Assembly: GCA_016213135.1 (NCBI GenBank)
Contig: JACRBQ010000020.1
Span: 1-42,868, forward strand
Reading direction: 5' to 3'
DNA: 42,868 bases
Source: Chloroflexota bacterium
GTDB lineage: Bacteria > Chloroflexota > Anaerolineae > Anaerolineales > VGOW01
Below the pieces are notes generated by a model, which was not told the origin of the DNA, did not search any database, and saw only the letters and a program-made list of their open reading frames with translations. Positions 1 through 7,316 of this stretch are shown here, piece after piece. How positions within the stretch are numbered: the stretch's first letter is position 1; each line of letters starts with the position of its first letter. Made by a program: the position numbers and the translations under genes.

Positions 1-1431
1 CTGTTCCCAACCTAACCTCGTCTGACTCGTCTCGCTATTCTCACCTGTTGTTTGCCGTGGCTGAGACCTTGCTTTATCGCGCCTGCACTCAGCCCCTGCT
101 TTACCCGTCTTGTATGATGGACTTGCCAATGTCCAGTAAATAACATCTACCAGACCTTTAATCTTTGGCAAAAGTGTATTGAGCGCCTGATAGTTTTCGC
201 TATGAATCAGCCAGCCGTCCAAAGAAGCGTCCAAATCATCAAACAGGGCAAGGATGTCGAGTTCAAGGTCTTTGAAGTATTTTGTGTCCAGCGGCAAATA
301 CTGGTATTTCGGGTTAGCGGGTTCTTTTAGCAGGTTCTTTTCCAAGACCAAATTCAACAGACCTTTAGGGTCTTTGGAGACCCTAAAGGTCTTGTCGTCC
401 AACATGCCAAGCGCGTGCCATTCGGCAATCTGGTCTTTCATGCCCTTGTGTTTGAAAATCTTTTTGAGCAAGGCGTCACCCTCACCCTGCCCTCTCCCGG
501 TGGGAGAGGGGGATGCGCTCGCAATCTTATCCAGCGTGATGACGTAATTGCTATTCAAGGCAAACCTGGGTTTGTTCCACACGCGCACCAATTCATCTTC
601 AAATTGGGCAATGAAGTCAATGATTTTATAGGCAATCGCTTTGATGGCCTGTAACTGCTTCAAGCGCGTTTCATTGAAGGCGCTCTCGCCTTTGAAGACG
701 TATTGATACATCCACAGGTCGAATTGCTCCTGTAAAAACGCTTTGGCGTTCTTGTTGATGAAGAAATCCACTTCGCTTTGCTTCTCGAAAACACGAAAGG
801 CTTTTTCAAGCGTCTCTTCATCCAGCGTGGGCGAAGCATGCTTCGCCCCTACGGCTTTCACTGCGCCGATGATTTCATCTATTTTTGTCTTGCGCCCCTT
901 TTCTGAGTAGCCAACCGTCAAGGTGATCTTGCCGTCCTTGATGGACTTGAAGGCATAGGTCAACTCGCGTTTTTCGTTGGCGCGTTTGAGTTCCATGCTT
1001 GAGACATCGAAGAAGAACTTCTCATCGTCTAATTCCACTTCCATGCTGTTGAACAGGCGGTCAGTTTTTACGTAGTACAACATGTGCGTCTTCCAGAACA
1101 ACATCACATCGCGGTCATCGGTGTACACCTTCTCGTAAATGTTGTGATGCTGAGCCGTGTTGCGGAAGTAAATGCTCCCGCTCTCGCTGAAATAATGCTG
1201 GAAGAAATCGTAGAGTTTGTCGAACAACTCCTCTCGAAAGCCTTTCTCGAACGGCTTGCAGGCTGCGTCAATGTCCTTCATCAACTGCGGGAAGACGCCT
1301 TTTTCAAAGTAGGAGGCTTTGATTTTCATCAGGTTGATATAACCCGATTCGCCTTCGACTTTCGCGCCAATGAAGATGGATTTGAGGGCGTCGAGAAATT
1401 GCTGTTCGTAACGATTATTGGGTTGGGGCAT
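1..1431 (-). CDS. Adenine-specific DNA methyltransferase (type III Mod-like), N-terminal part, running off the window
   Basis: An open frame of 477 codons starts at the ATG at 1431 and is still open at base 1. The protein (start MPQPNNRYEQQFLDALKSIF) resembles the N-terminal half of type III Mod or site-specific adenine methyltransferases, including the stretch before the catalytic motif (LDASLDGWLIHSENYQALN, then KGLVDVIY). In that family a DPPYNTG motif should follow at once. Here the frame reads WTLASPSYKTG and then Arg/Gln/Thr-rich sequence unlike the family (about bases 1-137). The gene is therefore probably interrupted, degenerate or joined to foreign sequence there. Two palindromic repeats (359-392 and 490-510) lie in frame inside it. 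A Res partner is not visible. Family call fairly sure; activity doubtful. Confidence 0.7.
   Translation of the reverse strand, partial: MPQPNNRYEQQFLDALKSIFIGAKVEGESGYINLMKIKASYFEKGVFPQLMKDIDAACKPFEKGFREELFDKLYDFFQHYFSESGSIYFRNTAQHHNIYEKVYTDDRDVMLFWKTHMLYYVKTDRLFNSMEVELDDEKFFFDVSSMELKRANEKRELTYAFKSIKDGKITLTVGYSEKGRKTKIDEIIGAVKAVGAKHASPTLDEETLEKAFRVFEKQSEVDFFINKNAKAFLQEQFDLWMYQYVFKGESAFNETRLKQLQAIKAIAYKIIDFIAQFEDELVRVWNKPRFALNSNYVITLDKIASASPSPTGRGQGEGDALLKKIFKHKGMKDQIAEWHALGMLDDKTFRVSKDPKGLLNLVLEKNLLKEPANPKYQYLPLDTKYFKDLELDILALFDDLDASLDGWLIHSENYQALNTLLPKIKGLVDVIYWTLASPSYKTGKAGAECRRDKARSQPRQTTGENSETSQTRLGWEQ
359..392. repeat. Palindromic repeat inside the methyltransferase frame
   Basis: A perfect 15-bp stem (359-373 with 378-392) closes on a 4-nt loop. 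Both arms begin and end AGACC/GGTCT, as in the intergenic palindrome at 21736-21768, so the two are taken as one family. It is read in frame as part of the methyltransferase around TFRVSKDPKGLLN. Confidence 0.8.
477..515. repeat. CCCTCTCCC..GGGAGAGGG palindromic repeat inside the methyltransferase frame
   Basis: The core is a 9-bp stem with a 3-nt loop at 490-510, flanked by C-rich sequence. On the coding strand it encodes PSPTGRGQGEGDA, a low-complexity Gly/Pro peptide that breaks the otherwise ordinary protein sequence. Related copies are at 14458-14524 (inside a sensor kinase) and 35077-35146 (intergenic). Confidence 0.8.
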
Positions 1432-1499
1432 TGATACTCTCTCGGTCAGTGTGTGTTTCTTCGGGAATACCCTATTCAAGTTTCGCAGATCACCGGGTG

Positions 1500-2429
1500 C
1501 TACTTCCATTCGCCGGGAAACAATTCCAGGGCGCGGACAGCCATCTGAGCGATTTGCGGTTCGCGATCGCGTTGACGGGCTTGCACTGCCGCCCGCGATT
1601 CCGCTGTGCGCCATTCGATGAGACAGGCAAGCGCGGCCAGGCGCGAGGCCAAGTTGTTCCCTTCGACCATCTCGTCCTCGCGGTGGATGAAACCGGTGCG
1701 CGGCGCGGCTAAAATCTCTGCGAGAACCGGAAGGACGGCGGCGTGCTTCAGGCGTGTGAGCCGTTGAACGGAGGCGTGCGCGGCGTCGAGGTCGCCCAGA
1801 TGCGTGGCGCGAAAGCGGTGTATCTGAATGACGGTCAGGGTCACTACTTCCTGGACGAGCGGGTCGGCGTCCGAGTTCGCGAGCGCGGCTTCCAGCTCTG
1901 CCAGCGCCTCGTCGTTCTGGGCCATCCCGGCCCGATTGGCAAACTCGAACGCCGCCTGACGGCGGGGGGCCGGGTCGTGGCCGCGCAAGTCGAATTCAAC
2001 GCGCGCGCGTTGGATGAGTCGCCCGGCGGGTGTCGCGGGCCGGGACTCCGCCTGGCCCTGCGCCATTTGGGCCAGTTCTTCTTCCGGGGCATTGAGAATA
2101 TACAAAACGCGCTCAACCGCCGGGCGCACGGACTCGTCGCCCAGGGCCAACAACCGGCGCAGATACGCCTCCAGCGCCCCACCCTCCGGCTGGCGCAGAA
2201 GGTCGCGCGCCCGGTCGCGCCACAGGTTAATCTCTCCGCCAAGCGCCTCCTGTGTGGCGCGCAGCGCGTCCTGCTCTGCCACGAGCGGCCCGCGGTCGGC
2301 GGCGGCCGCCTCCAGTATTCTGCGTCCCAATTTCTGCAATTTCTCGCTGACGGCAATGAAGTCGCGCTGGACAACGTCCGCCTTCCGATTCAGAGCGGTC
2401 TGTAGTTGGCGCAGTTCCTGTCCGATCAT
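1500..2429 (-). CDS. Hypothetical HEAT-like helical protein
   Basis: A 309-residue protein starting MIGQELRQLQTALNRKADVV. No signal peptide, membrane segment or catalytic motif is seen. The first 80 residues are heptad-like and Gln/Leu-rich (likely coiled coil). The remainder consists of repeated pairs of Ala/Leu/Val-rich helices, including segments near VREVL-type and WRTAESRAAVQARQRDREPQIAQMAVRALELF, which look like HEAT or TPR-type repeats; the last repeat sits at the C-terminus. It lies between the DNA methyltransferase, 68 bp downstream, and the 42-bp repeat array at its 5' side. Likely a scaffold or interaction protein; function not recognised. Confidence 0.6.
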   Translation of the reverse strand: MIGQELRQLQTALNRKADVVQRDFIAVSEKLQKLGRRILEAAAADRGPLVAEQDALRATQEALGGEINLWRDRARDLLRQPEGGALEAYLRRLLALGDESVRPAVERVLYILNAPEEELAQMAQGQAESRPATPAGRLIQRARVEFDLRGHDPAPRRQAAFEFANRAGMAQNDEALAELEAALANSDADPLVQEVVTLTVIQIHRFRATHLGDLDAAHASVQRLTRLKHAAVLPVLAEILAAPRTGFIHREDEMVEGNNLASRLAALACLIEWRTAESRAAVQARQRDREPQIAQMAVRALELFPGEWK

Positions 2430-2444
2430 GTCAACATCCCTTTA

Positions 2445-2591
2445 GACGTTCCGGTCCCTGCGGGAGGTCTGAGCGGTGGAGACGGAGACGTTCCGCCCCC
2501 TGCGGGAGGTCTGAGCGGTGGAGACGGAGACGTTCCGCCCCCTGCGGGAGGTCTGAGCGGTGGAGACGGAGACGTTCCGCCGGAACGTCTC
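2445..2591. repeat. 42-bp tandem repeat array ending in a palindrome
   Basis: Three head-to-tail units of 42 bp start at 2445, 2487 and 2529, each beginning GACGTTCC and containing GCGGGAGGTCTGAGCGGTGG. The first differs from the others by a couple of bases at its start. A fourth partial unit runs into a 23-bp palindrome (2569-2591, GAGACGTTCCG arm) of the same family as 12291-12325 and 35659-35705. The array fills the gap between two genes, and its palindrome supplies the stop codon of the methyltransferase at 2591-3388. Only three units without unique spacers, so not CRISPR. Confidence 0.85.
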
Positions 2592-3388
2592 TACTTCTGC
2601 GCCACGGCGAACACCTCGCGCTCGAAGAACCAGCGAAACGGCGGCCAGGTGAACAGCACCAGGCGGGCGGCGGCCAGCAGCCTGTTTTCGGTCCGGTTTT
2701 GCGGCGGGCTGGCCAGCCACACCTTTTTGGGCCGGAACCCGGCAGCCCGCAGTGCGTGCCACAGCGAATAGCCGCTCTGCTCGTTGACGTGCACCTCCAC
2801 GTTGACGGCCACGTTGAGCGCGCGTGGGTTGGAGGGGTAGTTGCCCCCTTGCCCGCCCAGGATGCGGAACAGCCGCACGAACGGGTATGCGAAGCGGTCG
2901 TACCACACGTTGGGGGCGGTGTGCACCACGAAGAGGCCGCCCGGCTTCATCACGCGCCCCACGTCGAGCATGGCCGTGTGCAATTCCCACGGGTACAAAT
3001 GCTCCACCACGTCGAACATCAGCACCCGGTCAAAATAGCCATCGGGGAAGGGCAGGGTTTTGGCGTCGGCCTGAGCCACGCCCGTTTTGCCCAGTCGTCC
3101 CTCTTCGCCCGCCACCGCTTTTTGGCTCATGCTCACTGCCACCGGCGCATAGTCGATGCCAAAGGCGTCGGCCCCCAGCCGGGCGCAGTGGCGCACAATT
3201 TCGCCGCGCCCGCAGCCCACGTCCAGCACCTTCATGCCGGGCGTCACCCCGGCCACGGCAAAGGCGGCGGCCAACCGGCGCGACAGGCGCTGGCCCTGTG
3301 TTTCGTTGAACTCGTCGAAGCCCTCGCAGGCGGTGCGGAAGTATTCTTCGGTGTAGAGGGAGGGCGGGAGGGAGGGGCGGTGGGTCAT
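2591..3388 (-). CDS. Class I SAM-dependent methyltransferase
   Basis: A 265-residue protein with the Rossmann methyltransferase signature: motif I VLDVGCGRGEIV at about 54-65, an acidic strand-2 end GIDYAP, motif II-like FDRVLMFDVVEHLYP at about 117-131 and LKPGG-type strand 5 (MKPGGLFVVHTAPN). This matches the UbiE/Coq5-like methyltransf_11 superfamily. The substrate cannot be told. The start is fixed by a TATAAT box 10 nt upstream and no Shine-Dalgarno sequence, suggesting a leaderless message. The stop codon TAG is contributed by the adjoining palindromic repeat. It probably forms its own unit although it follows murJ on the same strand. Confidence 0.85.
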   Translation of the reverse strand: MTHRPSLPPSLYTEEYFRTACEGFDEFNETQGQRLSRRLAAAFAVAGVTPGMKVLDVGCGRGEIVRHCARLGADAFGIDYAPVAVSMSQKAVAGEEGRLGKTGVAQADAKTLPFPDGYFDRVLMFDVVEHLYPWELHTAMLDVGRVMKPGGLFVVHTAPNVWYDRFAYPFVRLFRILGGQGGNYPSNPRALNVAVNVEVHVNEQSGYSLWHALRAAGFRPKKVWLASPPQNRTENRLLAAARLVLFTWPPFRWFFEREVFAVAQK

Positions 3389-3398
3389 GTGTAGGGCA

Positions 3399-3404
3399 AT
3401 TATA
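3399..3404 (-). promoter_or_regulatory. Leaderless-type -10 box for the methyltransferase
   Basis: A perfect TATAAT on the minus strand lies 10 nt before the ATG at 3388. Transcription would start at or next to the start codon. No purine-rich ribosome-binding site separates them. Confidence 0.55.
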
Positions 3405-3451
3405 GTATGGGAGTGTGGAAGTGTGGGGGTGTGGGAGTGTGACGTGAAACG
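3405..3451. repeat. Low-complexity intergenic filler
   Basis: Degenerate GTGTGG/GGAGTGTG repeats followed by a short inverted pair (ACGT-GAAACGT) fill the gap between murJ and the methyltransferase. GCGATA-type repeats continue into the last codons of murJ (about 3459-3480). Confidence 0.5.
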
Positions 3452-5068
3452 TCAATCGCGATAGGCGATACGCGATAAGCGGTTGGCAATGGAGGAGAGC
3501 AACAATTGAAACTCCGGCACGCGCAGGCGAGAGAGCGTGGCTATATACACGGCAAACGATAACGCCGCAGGGAGGAGGACGGCGAGCGCACGCGCAAGAA
3601 AACCTGGCGGTAAGGAGAGGCGTCCGATCAGAGTCAAGGCGAGCGCGGCGGCGAGGCCGGTGAGGGCGGAAGCGGCCAGCGTTTTGAAAACGGTCGGGAT
3701 CAGCGATGTCCGCCAAAAGCCGCCGATGCGCCGCGAGAGCAAGAATCCGGTGACGATGGCGTGAGTGGTTTGTTTGAGCGAGTCGGCGATCATCAGGCTG
3801 AACAGGCCGAACGGTTTGATGAGCGCCAGCGCGGCAATCAAATAGACCGCCACGCTGACGACGCCGACCATGGAGGGGGTGAACGTGTCTTTGCGGGCAT
3901 AGAAGGCGAAGATGAGCATTTGATCCACGGCGGCGAAACTGAGGCCGAGCAGAAACACCTGCAGAACGAGCGCGGTCTGCGCGGTGTCGGCGGCGGTGAA
4001 CTGGCCGCGCTCGTACAGCAAGGCGACGATGGGGCGGGCCAGCGTAAAGAGTCCCACCGTGGCGGGGACGATCAAGATGATGACGAGGTTGAGTCCCTGC
4101 ACCAGCGTGTTTTTGAAATCATCGTGGGAGCGGTTCGCGCGTTTTTCGCGGGCTGTGCCTTCAACCGCGAAACGCGAGAGCGTGGGCAGGATGGCGAACG
4201 ACAACGCGGTGGCGACCAGGCCGAGCGGAAATTGATAAATGTAAGTGGCGTAACCCATCCAGGCGATGCCGCCTTCGCCGGTGCGGCTGGCGAGGTTGAG
4301 GCCGATGTATATGGAGGCCTGCGTGATGACCAGGCCAAAGATGATCGGAAGGTAGAGGCGGAAGATTCGGCGCAGGCCGGGATGGTTGAAGTTGAACGAC
4401 GGGCGAAAGCGGGCATCTCTCAGCGCGGGAAACTGCACCGCCAGTTGCATGACTGCGCCGACGAACAAGCCCGCGGCCATCCCGCGCACGCCCCAACGCG
4501 GCGCTAATGCCAGCGAGCAAACCACCATCGAGGCGTTGAACACGGCGGCGGTGAACGCCGGAAGCGCGAACCGTCTGAGGGAATAGAGCAAGCCGGATAC
4601 GATGCCCGACAAACTAAGGAACAGCACGGCGGGGAGTGTGATGCGGAGCAGAGCGGCAGTGAGTTCGAGTGTGGGCGCGTCCAGCCCGCCGCTGACGACT
4701 CTCGCGGCCAACGGCGTGAAAAATTCCAGCACGCCGAGTAGAACGGCCAGGACGAGCGCGCCCAGCGTCAGCAGCGTGGAGGCCACTTGCCACAGTTCGG
4801 CGCGGCGCTCCGGGGCGGTGTAATCGCTGAACACCGGCACGAGCGCGGAATTGACGATGCCGCCGGTGACCAGTTCATAGATTTGAATCGGCAGGATGAG
4901 GGCGACGTTAAGCGCGTCCACTTGCCGGCTTGCGCCGAAGAGGTGAGCCTTCACCGTTTCACGCACCAGCCCCAGCACGCGCGAGGCCACGTTGCCCAGC
5001 GCAATGATCGACGCGCTGCGGGCGATGGCGGGCAGTTCGGAGGGAGGCTGGGAGGAGGAGGGACTCAA
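3452..5068 (-). CDS. murJ: Lipid II flippase MurJ (MviN family)
   Basis: A 538-residue polytopic membrane protein with about 14 hydrophobic segments, the usual MurJ size and topology. Near the N-terminus it has the family pattern ASIIALGNVASRVLGLVRE followed by the ALNVALILPIQIYELVTGG region. MurJ moves lipid II across the cytoplasmic membrane for peptidoglycan synthesis. Its ATG overlaps the stop of the upstream nucleotidyltransferase gene by 4 bp (ATGA), implying translational coupling. It is the last gene of the operon that begins with the esterase at 10151. A Ser/Thr kinase in the same operon is notable because MurJ is a kinase-regulated step in actinobacteria (established there, inferred here). 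Confidence 0.93.
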   Translation of the reverse strand: MSPSSSQPPSELPAIARSASIIALGNVASRVLGLVRETVKAHLFGASRQVDALNVALILPIQIYELVTGGIVNSALVPVFSDYTAPERRAELWQVASTLLTLGALVLAVLLGVLEFFTPLAARVVSGGLDAPTLELTAALLRITLPAVLFLSLSGIVSGLLYSLRRFALPAFTAAVFNASMVVCSLALAPRWGVRGMAAGLFVGAVMQLAVQFPALRDARFRPSFNFNHPGLRRIFRLYLPIIFGLVITQASIYIGLNLASRTGEGGIAWMGYATYIYQFPLGLVATALSFAILPTLSRFAVEGTAREKRANRSHDDFKNTLVQGLNLVIILIVPATVGLFTLARPIVALLYERGQFTAADTAQTALVLQVFLLGLSFAAVDQMLIFAFYARKDTFTPSMVGVVSVAVYLIAALALIKPFGLFSLMIADSLKQTTHAIVTGFLLSRRIGGFWRTSLIPTVFKTLAASALTGLAAALALTLIGRLSLPPGFLARALAVLLPAALSFAVYIATLSRLRVPEFQLLLSSIANRLSRIAYRD

Positions 5069-5532
5069 ATGGCGCGGATGCGGGCGATGAGCGCGCTGGT
5101 GGAACGGCCGGGCACGAGGGGCAGCAGCACAACCGCCGCGCCCACGGCTTCGGCGGCGGCGCGCTCGGGCAGGGGCTTGCTGCCGTAGTCGCCGCCCTTG
5201 GCGTAAACGTCCGGGCGCAGGGCGGTCACGAGGCCCTCGGCGGTGAGGGCTTCAAAGAGAATGGAAGCGTCCACGCAGGACAGGGCGGCCACCAGCCGGG
5301 CGCGGTCGGCGGCGGGCACAAAAGGCTGGGGGGCGCCTTTCAGTTGCCGGGCGGCTTCGTCGCCATTGAGGCCCACAAACAGCGCGTCGCCGAGGGCGCG
5401 GGCCTGCTCCAAATAATCCACGTGCCCCACGTGCAACAGATCGAAGACGCCGTTGGTGAGCACGAGGCGGCGGCCGGCGGCGCGCAGCGATTGGCGCAGG
5501 GCCAGCGCCTCGGGCAGGGTGAGGACGGGCAT
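5065..5532 (-). CDS. RfaE2-type nucleotidyltransferase (heptose-1-phosphate adenylyltransferase-like)
   Basis: A 155-residue stand-alone cytidylyltransferase-like domain. The HxGH nucleotide-binding motif is in TNGVFDLLHVGHVDYLEQAR (about 26-45), and the family ends DVYAKGGDY and GRSTSALIARI are present. This matches the C-terminal domain of HldE/RfaE, which transfers AMP to D-glycero-beta-D-manno-heptose 1-phosphate. No kinase domain is fused and no heptose genes are nearby, so the sugar substrate is uncertain; glycerol-3-phosphate cytidylyltransferases are related. It starts 9 nt after the kinase stop and overlaps murJ by 4 bp. Confidence 0.82.
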   Translation of the reverse strand: MPVLTLPEALALRQSLRAAGRRLVLTNGVFDLLHVGHVDYLEQARALGDALFVGLNGDEAARQLKGAPQPFVPAADRARLVAALSCVDASILFEALTAEGLVTALRPDVYAKGGDYGSKPLPERAAAEAVGAAVVLLPLVPGRSTSALIARIRAI

Positions 5533-5541
5533 CAGGGCGGT

Positions 5542-7290
5542 TTAGGGCAGCAGGGACATGACAACAAAATCGTCGAAGGCCACTTCGGCATTGCCCTGCT
5601 TGCCCGACCACACGAACACGCCCACCTGGCCCGAGGTAAAGGTGCTGTCGAAGGCGCTGTCGATCAGCGTGCCGTCCACATAGAGTTCCAGCATGCCGTT
5701 GCCGCAGGTTGCGCCGAGCGAGTACGTTCCGGCGTAGGGGGTGATGTAGGGGGAGGTGGCCCAATCGCCCCCGCTCGTCAGCCACGTATCGCCGGCGCTG
5801 TCGTAGCGCAAAATGGCGTAGCGGCCCGTGGCATCCAGGGCCAGGTAATTGTAATTGTCGCTGTCCTGATAAAAGCACATGATGCCAAAGGTGGTGTCGG
5901 TGGTCGATAGGGTGGTCGCGGTCACGGTCACAACTATGTCGGAATAGGTATCGGGGGCCGTGCTCCACACGAACCAATCGGTGTTCGTGGCGACGAGCGA
6001 CATTTCATCGTTGGTGTATCCGGCCGCGCCGGTGTCGCTGCTAAAGGTGCTCCAACCGCTGTTGGGGTCGGAGAAGTCGTCGTAGAACAGATCGGAGCCG
6101 ATGGATATGGTGGTGGCCACGACGATGGGCACTTCGGTATCGGTGGGGATCGGGATGGGGGTCTCGGTGGGAAAGGGCGTGTCGGTGGGAACCGGGGTGC
6201 TGGTGCTCACGACGTTCATGAGTCCCACGAGCAGGCCGCTGCCCAGCACGCACACGCCCAGCACGGCCGCCACGCCGATCACGCTGCCCAGGATCAGCCA
6301 CTTGCCGGCGCCCGATTTTTTCTGCGCGGGCGGCGCGAGCGCTTCGGCGGGGGCCATCACCGTGTGCTGCTGCAATGGGGCGGGGGTCGGGCGGGCGGCA
6401 GTGGCGGGCCGCTCGATCACGGTAGCCATTTCGGGCGGGCGGCTGGGCGGGCGAGCCGTGGAGGTGACGGAGACAAACGAGGCCCCGAGGGCGCGCACAA
6501 ACTCGGCGGCGGTGGCGTAGCGGTCGGCGGGTCTTTTGGACAGCGACTTTTGCATCACGGCGTCCACTGCTGCCGGGAGGTCCGGGCGCGCCTGCTGCAC
6601 GGGGGGCGGCGGCTCGGTGGCGTGCTTGAGCATCACGCCCATGGGCGTGGTGGCTTTGAACAGCGCATGGCCGGTGAGGCACTGGTAGGCCACCACGGCC
6701 AGCGCGTAGTTGTCCGACCGGCCATCCAGTTGCTCGCCGCGCGCCTGTTCGGGGCTCATGTAGTCGGGGGTGCCCACCACGCCGGTGCCGGTGAGGCCCG
6801 AGGTGGCTTCCACCGCTTTGGCAATGCCGAAGTCGGCGAGGAAGGGGGTGTCGTTTTGATCAAAGAGGATGTTGCTGGGTTTCACGTCGCGGTGCAGCAC
6901 GCCCTGGGTGTGGGCATAGTCAAGGGCCGAGGCCATGGGCGTGAGAACGCGGAGCAGTTCGGCATTGGCCAGCGGGCCGCGCCCCAGCCGCTCGGCCAGG
7001 GTGCCGTGGGCCATGAGGGGCATGATGATGTAGGGCACGTCGTTGGCCGTGCCGAAGTCGTACAGGGGCAGGATGGAAGGGTGCGTGAGTCTGGCCAGGG
7101 TGCGGGCCTCGGCTACAAAGCGGGCCGAGAAGTTGGGGTCGTGCAAAAACTCCGGCGGCAGCACCTTAACCGCCACCGAGCGATCAATGGATTGCTGATA
7201 GCCGCGATAGACCGAGGCCATGCCGCCGCGCCCCAGAGGGGCGACCAGTTGGTACGAGCCGAAGGTTTTTCCGGTGAAGTCGGTAGGCAT
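5542..7290 (-). CDS. Transmembrane Ser/Thr protein kinase with extracellular beta-sandwich domain
   Basis: A 582-residue PknB-type kinase. The kinase domain spans about 12-270: glycine loop GRGGMASV (20-27), VAVK lysine 42, catalytic loop HRDVKPSN (133-140), DFG (153-155) and the SPEQARG segment. A Pro/Ala-rich linker leads to one membrane helix at about 333-356, then a Thr/Pro repeat stalk (TPVPTDTPFPTETPIP), then about 190 residues resembling a concanavalin/LamG-like sandwich (FYDDFSDPNSGW to VAFDDFVVMSLLP) instead of PASTA repeats. The outer domain probably binds a carbohydrate or another surface ligand. It lies 26 bp after the channel gene and 9 bp before the nucleotidyltransferase gene. 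Confidence 0.9.
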   Translation of the reverse strand: MPTDFTGKTFGSYQLVAPLGRGGMASVYRGYQQSIDRSVAVKVLPPEFLHDPNFSARFVAEARTLARLTHPSILPLYDFGTANDVPYIIMPLMAHGTLAERLGRGPLANAELLRVLTPMASALDYAHTQGVLHRDVKPSNILFDQNDTPFLADFGIAKAVEATSGLTGTGVVGTPDYMSPEQARGEQLDGRSDNYALAVVAYQCLTGHALFKATTPMGVMLKHATEPPPPVQQARPDLPAAVDAVMQKSLSKRPADRYATAAEFVRALGASFVSVTSTARPPSRPPEMATVIERPATAARPTPAPLQQHTVMAPAEALAPPAQKKSGAGKWLILGSVIGVAAVLGVCVLGSGLLVGLMNVVSTSTPVPTDTPFPTETPIPIPTDTEVPIVVATTISIGSDLFYDDFSDPNSGWSTFSSDTGAAGYTNDEMSLVATNTDWFVWSTAPDTYSDIVVTVTATTLSTTDTTFGIMCFYQDSDNYNYLALDATGRYAILRYDSAGDTWLTSGGDWATSPYITPYAGTYSLGATCGNGMLELYVDGTLIDSAFDSTFTSGQVGVFVWSGKQGNAEVAFDDFVVMSLLP

Positions 7291-7316
7291 GAGTCACATC
7301 CTGACTGGGGCCGAGG

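Noticed and set aside
2445-2591. CRISPR-like array
   Set aside because: Units are directly adjacent with no unique spacers, only three copies, and no cas gene is present.
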